64,000 bases of DNA, taken from NCBI GenBank assembly GCA_046153875.1, contig JBJXFE010000043.1, positions 25,327 to 89,326 of the forward strand. Reading direction: 5' to 3'. Shown piece after piece: positions 42,643 to 50,084 of the stretch. Position numbers and translations under genes: made by a program. A model generated the notes under the pieces. That model was given only the letters and a program-made list of their open reading frames with translations. It did not search any database and had not been told where the DNA came from. This DNA comes from JBJXFE01 sp046153875. GTDB taxonomy: Bacteria > Planctomycetota > Phycisphaerae > Phycisphaerales > UBA1924. Positions within the stretch are counted from its first letter, which is position 1; every line of letters begins with the position of its first letter.

Positions 42643-43611
42643 TCACCCCAGATCCGGGAACAGCTTCCGCACCGCGTTCACCAGATCCTTCACGTGGCTC
42701 ACGGACTCGGCCATCAGCTTCTGCTCGTCCGGCGTCATCTTGAATGTGATGATCTTCTCGATGCCCTTGTCGCCCAGCAGCGCCGGCACGCCCACGAAGT
42801 AGCCCTTGCCCTTCTGCCCCGGGGCCACCCCGAACTCATCCTCGCAGTACGCGGCCGTGGGGATGATCCGCTTCTTGTCCTTGACGATCGCCTCGACCAT
42901 CTGGACCGTGCCGCTGGCCGGCGCGTAGTACGCGCTCGTGCCCATGAGTTTGACGATCTCGCCCCCGCCCACCTTGGCCCGCTCCGTGCAGGCCTTGATC
43001 CTGTCCTCGCTCATCAGGTCGGTGAGCGGGATGCCGTGAACGCTCGTCAGGCGCGGCAGCGGGACCATGTCGTCCCCGTGCCCGCCGAGCAGCAAGGCCG
43101 AGATGTCCTCGACGCTCACGCCCAGCTCCATGCTGATGAACTCGCGGAAACGGGCGACGTCCAGCGCCCCGGCCTGGCCCATGATGCGGTTGGTCGGGAA
43201 GCCCGTGGTCTTCCACGCCGTGTAGACCATCGCGTCGAGCGGGTTGGAGACAACGATCACGATCGAGTTGGGCGCGAACTCGCGGACCTTCTCGCAGACG
43301 CTCTTGACGATGACCACGTTGGTCTGGATCAGGTCGTCGCGGCTCATGCCCGGCTTGCGGGGCATCCCCGCGGTCACGACCACCACGTCGCTCCCCGCGA
43401 TGTCCTTGTAGTCGGCCGTGCCGGTGATGCGGCTGTCGAACCGCTCGATCGGGGCGCAGCAGGCGAGGTCGAGGGCCTTGCCCTGCGCGACGCCGACGCG
43501 CTCGGGGATGTCGAGCAGCACGATGTCGCCGAGCTCCTTGGCCGCGGCCCAGTGGGCGCATGTGGCCCCGACGTTCCCGGCCCCGATGATGCTGATCTTC
43601 GCGCGACGCAT
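42643..43611 (-). CDS. mdh: Malate dehydrogenase (LDH-like type)
   Basis: 322 residues, preceded by a strong Shine-Dalgarno (AGGAAGAGGAG). It interconverts malate and oxaloacetate in the TCA cycle. NAD-binding IIGAGNVGATCAHW is at the N-terminus with Asp in LLDIPE selecting NAD over NADP. The substrate arginines are in MPRKPGMSRDDL (the MPRKPG loop marks malate rather than lactate specificity), and the catalytic His lies in LLLGGHGDDMVPL. Length matches the tetrameric [LDH-like] group. Divergent from trxB. Confidence 0.95.
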   Translation of the reverse strand: MRRAKISIIGAGNVGATCAHWAAAKELGDIVLLDIPERVGVAQGKALDLACCAPIERFDSRITGTADYKDIAGSDVVVVTAGMPRKPGMSRDDLIQTNVVIVKSVCEKVREFAPNSIVIVVSNPLDAMVYTAWKTTGFPTNRIMGQAGALDVARFREFISMELGVSVEDISALLLGGHGDDMVPLPRLTSVHGIPLTDLMSEDRIKACTERAKVGGGEIVKLMGTSAYYAPASGTVQMVEAIVKDKKRIIPTAAYCEDEFGVAPGQKGKGYFVGVPALLGDKGIEKIITFKMTPDEQKLMAESVSHVKDLVNAVRKLFPDLG

Positions 43612-43719
43612 GGCGATCGTCTCCTCTTCCTGTGCTCTCCGGGGGCCCGAACTTGCCCGGTCCGAAGGGCGTAACAGTAGGAGGCCGTCCGTCGATGGGC
43701 GGCGCGCCTACCAATCCCT

Positions 43720-44760
43720 ATGACCCACAAGGCCAACGCATCACACCCCGCACCGCCGCACGCTCACGCACCCGGGCCCGGCGAGCCGCACCGGCTCGTC
43801 ATCATCGGGTCGGGCCCCGCGGGGTGGACGGCCGCGATCTACGCGGCACGCGCCCAGCTCAGCCCCGTCGTGTATGTCGGCGTGCCCAAGCAGGACCCCG
43901 GGCCGATCATCCCGGGCGGCCAGCTCATGCTCACGACGGACGTCGAGAACTACCCGGGCTTCCCCGAGGGCGTCGGCGGCCCGGAGATGATGGAGAAGTT
44001 CCAGAAGCAGGCCGAGCGGTTCGGCACGAAGGTGATCGGCGAGGACATTCTCCGCTGCGACTTCAGCTCCAAACCTCCCGCACCGTTCACCCTGCACACA
44101 TCGGGCGGCAAGGCGATCAAGGCCTACGCGGTCATCATCGCCACGGGCGCGACGGCCAACTGGCTGGGCCTGGAGAACGAGCTGCGGCTCGCCAAGATCG
44201 GCGGCGGGGTCTCTGCGTGCGCCGTGTGCGACGGGGCTCTGCCCGTCTTCCGCGGCAAGCGTCTGGCCGTGATCGGCGGCGGCGACACGGCCATGGAGGA
44301 GGCGACGTATCTGACGAAGTTCGCGTCGGAGGTCGTCGTCGTCCACCGGCGCGACTCGTTCCGCGCGTCGAAGATCATGCAGGAGCGGTTCCTCTCGCGC
44401 CCGAACGCGAGGGTGCTCTGGAACAAGACCGTCGCGGACGTGATCGGCGGCGAGAAGCTCGAGGCCCTGCGCCTCAAGGACACGCTGACGGGCGCGGTCA
44501 CGACCGAGCCGTTCACCGGGCTCTTCGTGGCGATCGGCCACACGCCCGCGACGAAGTTCATCAAGGGCGGGCCTATCGCGCTGGACGAGGGCGGGTACAT
44601 CCGCCTGAACGACCGCTCCAGCCGCACCAACATCGAGGGCGTCTTCGCCGCCGGTGACGTGTGCGACGCGATCTACCGCCAGGCCGTCACAGCGGCCGGG
44701 ATGGGCTGCCAGGCGGCCTTGGACGCGGAGCGGTGGCTGGCGTCGGTGGGGGTGCACTAA
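43720..44760 (+). CDS. trxB: Thioredoxin reductase
   Basis: 346 residues. It reduces thioredoxin with NADPH. FAD-binding GSGPAGWTAAIYAARA is near the N-terminus, the redox disulfide is ACAVCDGALP, the NADPH-binding motif is IGGGDTAMEEATYL followed by VVVHRRDSFRAS, and the C-terminal FAD motif is GVFAAGDVCD. All family landmarks are present; a His/Pro-rich 20-residue N-terminal tail is extra. It precedes a PhyH-like gene by ten bases and is likely co-transcribed. Confidence 0.95.
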   Translation: MTHKANASHPAPPHAHAPGPGEPHRLVIIGSGPAGWTAAIYAARAQLSPVVYVGVPKQDPGPIIPGGQLMLTTDVENYPGFPEGVGGPEMMEKFQKQAERFGTKVIGEDILRCDFSSKPPAPFTLHTSGGKAIKAYAVIIATGATANWLGLENELRLAKIGGGVSACAVCDGALPVFRGKRLAVIGGGDTAMEEATYLTKFASEVVVVHRRDSFRASKIMQERFLSRPNARVLWNKTVADVIGGEKLEALRLKDTLTGAVTTEPFTGLFVAIGHTPATKFIKGGPIALDEGGYIRLNDRSSRTNIEGVFAAGDVCDAIYRQAVTAAGMGCQAALDAERWLASVGVH

Positions 44761-44770
44761 AGGCGGCCGC

Positions 44771-45469
44771 ATGAAGGCTCTTCGCGCCGAGGCCGAGGCC
44801 GGTGCGATCGCGGAGTCGATCGCGCGCCGCGGGTTCGCTGTGGCGCGATCGGTCGTCGGTCCAAAGCTCATCGCCCGCCTGGTTGAGCGCTGCCCGTCGT
44901 CGCAGGCCGGCGTGCGCGATCTGCTCGGCGTCGCGCCCGTATTCGGCGAGCTCGCGGGGCATCCGGCGGTCGGTGAACTGGTCGCGGCCGTGGTCGGCCG
45001 CCCCGGGTTCGTGACGCGCGCGATCCTGTTCGACAAGTCGCCCGACGCGAACTGGGCGCTGGGGTTTCATCAGGACGTGGCCGTCGCGGTCGCGGAGCGG
45101 ATCGAGACGCCCGGGTTCGGGCCGTGGTCCGTGAAGGCGGGTATCCCGCACGTCCGCCCGCCGGCCGCGGTGCTCGAGCAGATGATCACGGTGCGCGTCC
45201 ACCTCGACGACTGCGCCGAGGACAACGGGCCGCTGACGGTCATCCCCGGCTCGCACGCGTACGGGTTCCTCAGCGACGACGCGTCCCTGCGGCTGATCGC
45301 CGCGGGGCCGGAGGTCACGTGCGCGGCGCGGGCCGGCGACGCGGTGCTGATGCGGCCGCTGCTCCTGCACGGCTCGCCCAAGGCCGAGCGCCCGGTTCAC
45401 CGCCGCGTCGCGCACTTTGAGTTCGCTGCCGACCCGCTCCCGCCGCCGCTACGTTGGCGCCCTCAGTAG
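44771..45469 (+). CDS. Phytanoyl-CoA dioxygenase (PhyH) family protein
   Basis: 232 residues from ATG 44771. Fe(II)/2-oxoglutarate oxygenase landmarks: metal-binding HQD in LGFHQDVAV, the second His in LLLHGSPKAE and an Arg a few residues on (RPVHRRVAHFEF) for 2-oxoglutarate. The middle VHLDDCAEDNGPLTVIPGSH is characteristic of PhyH. The substrate is unknown; relatives hydroxylate lipids or small metabolites. Short for the family but with all metal ligands. It overlaps the end of the convergent VOC gene by seven bases. Confidence 0.85.
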   Translation: MKALRAEAEAGAIAESIARRGFAVARSVVGPKLIARLVERCPSSQAGVRDLLGVAPVFGELAGHPAVGELVAAVVGRPGFVTRAILFDKSPDANWALGFHQDVAVAVAERIETPGFGPWSVKAGIPHVRPPAAVLEQMITVRVHLDDCAEDNGPLTVIPGSHAYGFLSDDASLRLIAAGPEVTCAARAGDAVLMRPLLLHGSPKAERPVHRRVAHFEFAADPLPPPLRWRPQ

Positions 45470-45837
45470 GTCGCCCACACGCCGGGCGTGATCAGCTCGA
45501 CGAGGTGCCCGTCCGGGTCGCGGAAGTACAGGCTCTTTCCGCCGCGGGCCCAGGCCATGCGGCCCTCGATCCGCACGCCCGTCGCCGTGAGCCGTTGCTC
45601 CCAGGCGTCCAGGTCGGCCGCGTCGATCGCGAACGCGAAGTGGTACGCCCCCGAGCCGTCGTGCCCGGGGATCGTGCCGCGTGCATCGGTCATGTCCTGC
45701 AGCGATCCGCCGCGCCGGAAGAGCAGCAGCACCTGCCTCCCGGCCACGTCGAGGGCGCAGAGCCGCTCGTCGCGCGTGAGCGCCGCGAACCCGAACACGC
45801 GCTGATAAAAGTCGGCCGCCCGCGCCACGTCGTCCAC
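45463..45837 (-). CDS. VOC (glyoxalase/bleomycin-resistance-like) protein, N-terminus shifted at a C9 run
   Basis: 124 residues as read from GTG 45837. The fold is clear: VDDVARAADFYQRVFGF, YHFAFAI and SLYFRDPDGHLVELITPG with the final metal-binding Glu. The frame upstream still codes for a perfect VOC start (VNGILETALYVDD) but then meets a C9 tract (45872-45880). With one C fewer it would run back to GTG 45883 or TTG 45895, which overlaps the stop of the upstream ACT gene. So either the run length is wrong in the assembly, or it varies, or a short protein is made. Confidence 0.78.
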   Translation of the reverse strand: MDDVARAADFYQRVFGFAALTRDERLCALDVAGRQVLLLFRRGGSLQDMTDARGTIPGHDGSGAYHFAFAIDAADLDAWEQRLTATGVRIEGRMAWARGGKSLYFRDPDGHLVELITPGVWATY

Positions 45838-45891
45838 GTAGAGCGCGGTCTCGAGGATCCCGTTGACGCGAGGGGGGGGGCACGCCGCCGC

Positions 45892-46389
45892 TCAATGGTC
45901 AGACCCGCCCGCGCCCCCGGGCAGGTCGCACTCGCCGAAGAGCCGGAAGTCCTTGCGCCGCAGGATCTGACCCGCGAGCGTCAGGTCGTCCACGGCCAGG
46001 GCGATCGTCGGCGTGCCGTTCGGGCGGAGCATCAGCGGGTAGGCGAAGTGGATGTTCAGCTCCGCCGAGAGCAGCGGCAGGCACAGGTTCGAGAGCGTCT
46101 TGTTCTGCGAGAGCTCGACGACGAGGATGTCGGTCTCGGTGTGCGCCATCGCGCCCTGCGACAGAACGCCCCGCGCGGCGTTCGAGTTGTTGGTGATGAT
46201 CCGGATGATCGAGCAGTCGCTCGCCTCGTGGACCGACAGGGCGCACACCTGGCACGTGGGGTGGTCGTCGAAAGCCTTGACGAGGTCGAGGAGGCGCCCG
46301 ACTTTGTTGGGCAGGAAGACGCTGAACTGCGTCACGATCGGCGGCGCGTAGCTCTGCGTCGTCTCCATCCGTGTCGGCGCCTGTCCCAT
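45892..46389 (-). CDS. ACT-domain-like regulatory protein
   Basis: 165 residues from ATG 46389 with GGAAGGA upstream. VTQFSVFLPNKVGRLLDLVKAF is a typical opening of an ACT domain (ligand-binding beta-alpha-beta), with a second copy likely from ~85 (HFAYPLMLRPNGTPTIALAVDD). Stand-alone tandem ACT proteins usually sense amino acids; which one is not visible. It is followed by the VOC gene with a possible TTGA overlap. Confidence 0.75.
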   Translation of the reverse strand: MGQAPTRMETTQSYAPPIVTQFSVFLPNKVGRLLDLVKAFDDHPTCQVCALSVHEASDCSIIRIITNNSNAARGVLSQGAMAHTETDILVVELSQNKTLSNLCLPLLSAELNIHFAYPLMLRPNGTPTIALAVDDLTLAGQILRRKDFRLFGECDLPGGAGGSDH

Positions 46390-46743
46390 GCGCGTCCTTC
46401 CGTGGCCCGGCGCGTCCCTGCACACACGCACGCGCCGGAAACCCGGCCGCGTCACCTCGGGCTATCCATAGCGCGGCCCCGGAGCGGGACCAACCTCACG
46501 AGGTTCGTTTGATCGCCGGGCTACCGGAAGCCCACCCGAACCGGCGACCACCCACGACCCTCTCAAGGTACAGGATGGGCGGGATTGTGAACAGGGGAAA
46601 TGCGGGGGGCGGCACGGAATCGACATGCGACCCACCGGTTGTCAACGGCCGGATACCGATCGTACTACAAACAAAGACCGCCAGCCATGTGGGAGGCGGT
46701 CGATGACCATCGTTGGAGTGAGGCTCGCCGGGCGAGCCGAGAC
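46390..46743. other. Intergenic region between ACT and iscA genes
   Basis: No gene is seen. It contains the iscA terminator (46668-46701). The rest carries no motif I can support. Confidence 0.5.
46668..46701 (-). terminator. Rho-independent terminator of the isc operon
   Basis: On the minus strand GACCGCC / GGCGGTC with a 12-nt loop is followed by TTTGTTTG. Confidence 0.75.
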
Positions 46744-47118
46744 TCAAGCCGAGAAGCTCGACCCGCACCCGCACGAGCTGGTGGCGTTGGGGTTCTGGAA
46801 CACGAACCCGCGGCCCATGATCTCGTCCTTGAAGTCGATGGTCACGCCCGAGAGGTAGAGCAGGCTCTTGGGGTCGCAGATGACCTTGATCCCGTGATGC
46901 TCGAAGAGCTCGTCGGTGTCCTTCTGCGTCTCGGTCAGGTCCAGGACGTAGCTGAAGCCCGAGCACCCGCCGCCCTTGACGCCAACGCGCAGGCGGACCT
47001 TGTCCGCGTCGAGCTCCTGCTGCTGGATGATGGTCCTGATCTCTCGCGCGGCGGTCTCGGTGAGGATGACCCCCGACTGCGTGGCGTTCCCGGCGGCTGC
47101 GGTGTCGATCGCGGACAT
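46744..47118 (-). CDS. iscA: Iron-sulfur cluster assembly accessory protein (IscA/ErpA/HesB family)
   Basis: 124 residues. A-type carrier that receives Fe-S clusters from IscU. The three conserved cysteines are present: GGGCSGFSY in the middle and SSCGCGSSF at the C-terminus. The N-terminal ~17 residues are extra. It is the last gene of iscS-iscU-iscA, 57 bases after iscU, and ends in a terminator. Whether it behaves as IscA or ErpA cannot be told from sequence alone. Confidence 0.93.
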   Translation of the reverse strand: MSAIDTAAAGNATQSGVILTETAAREIRTIIQQQELDADKVRLRVGVKGGGCSGFSYVLDLTETQKDTDELFEHHGIKVICDPKSLLYLSGVTIDFKDEIMGRGFVFQNPNATSSCGCGSSFSA

Positions 47119-47175
47119 ATCGGACTCCGTGGTGCGTCGCTACGGGAGATTCTACGCCCCGGGGCGCGCCGCGGT

Positions 47176-47610
47176 TCAGTGCGCCGACGCGGCCGTGCGT
47201 TCCTCGACGGCCAGGCCGTTCTTCTTCCGGTAGTCGTTGATCGCCTGGCGGATGGCGTCCTCGGCGAGGACGGAGCAGTGGATCTTGACCGGCGGCAGGC
47301 TCAGCTCCTCGACGATCTGGGTGTTCTTGATCCCCATCCCCTCGTCGAGGGACTTGCCCTTGAGCCACTCGGTGGCGAGCGACGAAGACGCGATCGCCGA
47401 GCCGCAGCCGAAGCACTTGAACTTCGCGTCCTCGATGCGTCCCGAGGCCGGGTCCACCTTGATCTGGAGCTGCATGACGTCGCCGCACTCGGGTGCGCCG
47501 ACGAGCCCGACCCCGATGTCCTTGCGGGTCTTCACGTCGGCCGTGGTGCCGAAAGCGCCGACGTTTCGCGGGTTCTCGTAATGGTCGATGATCTTCGGTC
47601 CGTATGCCAT
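47176..47610 (-). CDS. iscU: Iron-sulfur cluster scaffold protein IscU
   Basis: 144 residues. Start YGPKIIDHYENPRNVG; scaffold cysteines in GAPECGDVMQL, FKCFGCGSAIA and KIHCSVLAED, with the Asp of ECGD that aids cluster release. The LPPVK motif that binds HscA is kept (LSLPPVKIHCS), although no hscA or hscB is seen in this window. It is 61 bases after iscS. Confidence 0.95.
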   Translation of the reverse strand: MAYGPKIIDHYENPRNVGAFGTTADVKTRKDIGVGLVGAPECGDVMQLQIKVDPASGRIEDAKFKCFGCGSAIASSSLATEWLKGKSLDEGMGIKNTQIVEELSLPPVKIHCSVLAEDAIRQAINDYRKKNGLAVEERTAASAH

Positions 47611-47671
47611 GGTTCACCCCGTCGGCCCGTGCCGTGTTGGTCGAGGACCTGCCGGTCGAGGGTCGCTCCGC

Positions 47672-48913
47672 TCAGTGCGCCGCCCACTGAATCTTGGTCA
47701 GGTCGATCCCTTCCTTGTGCATGTCGTACAGCGGGCTCAGCTGGCGCAGCTTCCGCACCGCCTTGGTCACCGCGTCGATGGTGTAGTCCACCTGCTCGGG
47801 CGTCGTCCACCGCCCCAGCGACAGACGCAGCGACGAGTGGGCCAGGTCGTCGCCGATCCCCAGCCCCTTGAGCACGTAGCTCGGCTCCAGGCTCGCGCTC
47901 GTGCACGCCGAGCCCGAGGAGCACGCGATCTCCTTGACCGCCATCATCAGGCTTTCGCCCTCGACGAACCCGAAGCTGATGTTCGTGATGTGCGGCAGCC
48001 GCTTCTCGCGGTGCCCGTTGACCTGCGTGTGGTCGAGGTTCGACGTGATGGACTCTTCGAGCTTCCTGCGCATCGCCAGCAGCCGGGCGCCGTCGGCGTC
48101 CATCTCCGCCTTGGCGATCTCGCACGCCTTGCCGAGCCCGACGATCCCGGTCACGTTGAGCGTCCCGGAGCGGAACCCGCGCTCCTGCCCGCCGCCGTCC
48201 TGGAGCGGCACGAGGCGCACGCGGGGCTTGCGACGGCGCACATACAGCGCCCCGACGCCCTTGGGCCCGTAGATCTTGTGCCCGCTCATCGAGAGCAGGT
48301 CCACGTTGTCCTTCTCGGCGTTGACGGGCATCTTGCCCGCCCACTGCGTCGCGTCGGTGTGAAAGATGATCCCCTTCTCGTGGCACAAGGCCCCGATCCG
48401 CGGGATGTCGTTGATCGTCCCGATCTCGTTGTTCGCCCACATCAGCGACACGAGGATCGTGTCCTCGCGCAGCGCCGCCCGGACCATGTCCGCCGTGATC
48501 ACCCCGTCGCGCGGCGGCTCGAGGAAGGTCGCCTCGAACCCCTCTTTCTGCAGCCGCTTGCACGGGTCGAGCACGGCCTTGTGCTCGATGATCGAGGTGA
48601 TGACGTGCCCGCGGCAGCGCCCGCTCCCGGCCGGGGCCTTCTCGTACATCAGCGCTGCGCCGCGGATCGCCAGGTTGTTCGATTCCGTGGAGCCCGACGT
48701 GAACACGATCTCCTTGTCGTCCGCGCCCAGCAGCGCCGCGACCTGTTCGCGGGCCTTGTCCACGCCCTCCTCGGCCTCCCAGCCGAAGCGGTGGTTGCGG
48801 CTGCCGGGGTTGCCGTAGACCGTCGTGAAGTAGGGGAGCATCGCTTCAACGACGCGCGGGTCGCACGGCGTGGTGGCGGCGTGGTCAAGATAGATCGGGA
48901 GCTTGACGCCCAT
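47672..48913 (-). CDS. iscS: Cysteine desulfurase IscS
   Basis: 413 residues. PLP enzyme that moves sulfur from cysteine to IscU. Landmarks: IYLDHAATTPCDPRV at the start, the FTSGSTESNNLAI segment, the PLP lysine in LLSMSGHKIYGPKG, and the mobile catalytic Cys in IACSSGSACTSASLEPS, which marks class I IscS/NifS. Upstream at about 48949-48968 there is a small palindrome GAACAGTTC and TAGATT, which could be an operator and -10. No IscR-like gene is visible nearby. Confidence 0.95.
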   Translation of the reverse strand: MGVKLPIYLDHAATTPCDPRVVEAMLPYFTTVYGNPGSRNHRFGWEAEEGVDKAREQVAALLGADDKEIVFTSGSTESNNLAIRGAALMYEKAPAGSGRCRGHVITSIIEHKAVLDPCKRLQKEGFEATFLEPPRDGVITADMVRAALREDTILVSLMWANNEIGTINDIPRIGALCHEKGIIFHTDATQWAGKMPVNAEKDNVDLLSMSGHKIYGPKGVGALYVRRRKPRVRLVPLQDGGGQERGFRSGTLNVTGIVGLGKACEIAKAEMDADGARLLAMRRKLEESITSNLDHTQVNGHREKRLPHITNISFGFVEGESLMMAVKEIACSSGSACTSASLEPSYVLKGLGIGDDLAHSSLRLSLGRWTTPEQVDYTIDAVTKAVRKLRQLSPLYDMHKEGIDLTKIQWAAH

Positions 48914-48995
48914 GGGAACCCCTCAATCCGGATGCATCGCCGGTGCTTTTTCTAGAACAGTTCCAATCTACAGAAGCTTAGGCTACCTCGGGTTC

Positions 48996-49460
48996 TCAAC
49001 CCACCGCGCGGGACTGCCGCGCCGCCGGGTGGTGATACACCATTTCCACGCGGTTGCCGACGGCGTTGTACCGCAGCGTCGTCATATACGACCGCATGAG
49101 CATGATCCCTCGTCCCGTTGGGACCTCCAGATTGGCATCCAGAGTCGGATCGGGGACGGCGTCGGGGTTGAACCCCGGCCCCCGGTCCTCAACGGCGATC
49201 GCCACGTGGCGGGGTGTGACCGTGTACTCGAGCTTCACGGGAGTGCCCGCAGGCAGGCCGCGGTGCCCGTGATGGAACGCGTTGGAGACGGCTTCCTCAA
49301 CAGCCAGTCGCACGGCGAACTGCGAGGCCTTGGGATAGCCGAGCGCGACGAGCCGCCCCACGATCAGCGCGACGGCGCGGTCCAGTTCGCTCCGCTCGTG
49401 CAGTGTCGCGGTCCCGGGCACCGGGACGGACGGGTCGGGGCTCGGGGGTGACGGGGGCAT
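48996..49460 (-). CDS. Anti-sigma regulatory factor (RsbW-like histidine-kinase-type ATPase)
   Basis: 154 residues from ATG 49460. The GHKL fold shows the N-box AVEEAVSNAFHHGHRG and G1 box VEDRGPGFNP, then TGRGIMLMRSYM (G2), matching serine-kinase anti-sigma factors. In the partner-switching scheme it would bind a sigma factor and phosphorylate the STAS protein encoded upstream (49538-49897). No dedicated sigma gene is adjacent. A Pro/Ser-rich ~15-residue N-terminus is extra. Confidence 0.85.
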   Translation of the reverse strand: MPPSPPSPDPSVPVPGTATLHERSELDRAVALIVGRLVALGYPKASQFAVRLAVEEAVSNAFHHGHRGLPAGTPVKLEYTVTPRHVAIAVEDRGPGFNPDAVPDPTLDANLEVPTGRGIMLMRSYMTTLRYNAVGNRVEMVYHHPAARQSRAVG

Positions 49461-49537
49461 CACAACACGGCGGCGCGCGAACACATACGGGCGCGGGGTG
49501 CACACGCGGCGACGGGCCGCGGGCGGGAACGCCCGAT

Positions 49538-49897
49538 TCAGGCGAAGCTCTTCAGCGCGGCCTCGCCCGTCTCGTGGATGTCGAACAGCTTGTTGAGCTT
49601 GGTGATGACGAAGACCTCGTAGATCTGCGGGTCGATGTCGGCCAGGCGCAGCTGCCCGCCGCGGGCCTTGACCTTGTTGTTGATCGTGATCAGCGTGCCC
49701 AGCGCCGCCGAGGAGAGGTGGTCCACGTTGTTGAAGCTGATGAGGATGCGGGGCTTGGGCTCGGCCTCGACCAAGGCCGCGATCTCCTCGCCGATCGCCT
49801 GGATGTTCGCCTCGTCGAGGATGTTCCGGTCCACGAACTCGACGCGTGTCACCCCCGCCGATGTCCTGATCCGCAATCGTGAGCCTTCGGCCGCCAT
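49538..49897 (-). CDS. STAS domain anti-sigma factor antagonist
   Basis: 119 residues from ATG 49897 with GGAGA nine bases upstream. The STAS core includes VEFVDRNILDEANI, ISFNNVDHLSSAALGTLI and KLNKLFDIHETGEAALKSF; the serine pair in HLSSAA is where such proteins are phosphorylated. It precedes the RsbW-like kinase by 77 bases on the same strand, forming a likely partner-switch module. Confidence 0.9.
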   Translation of the reverse strand: MAAEGSRLRIRTSAGVTRVEFVDRNILDEANIQAIGEEIAALVEAEPKPRILISFNNVDHLSSAALGTLITINNKVKARGGQLRLADIDPQIYEVFVITKLNKLFDIHETGEAALKSFA

Positions 49898-50013
49898 TCG
49901 AGGGGTCTCCGGTAAGGGCAGGGACAACGCCACAGCATACGCCCGAGCCGGTGGCTTGTCCCAACCCCGCCGCGGTCGGCACGCCCGCCGGGGTCGGGGG
50001 TCCGCGGCCCCGC

Positions 50014-50046
50014 GGAAACAAAGCCCCCCGGCGTGAGCCGGGGGGC
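50014..50046 (-). terminator. Rho-independent terminator of the secretin gene
   Basis: On the minus strand a perfect 10-bp stem GCCCCCCGGC / GCCGGGGGGC with a TCAC loop runs into TTTGTTT. Confidence 0.9.
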
Positions 50047-50084
50047 GCGTGGATCGAGGGTGTCTCGGATCGGCTCCGAGCGGG

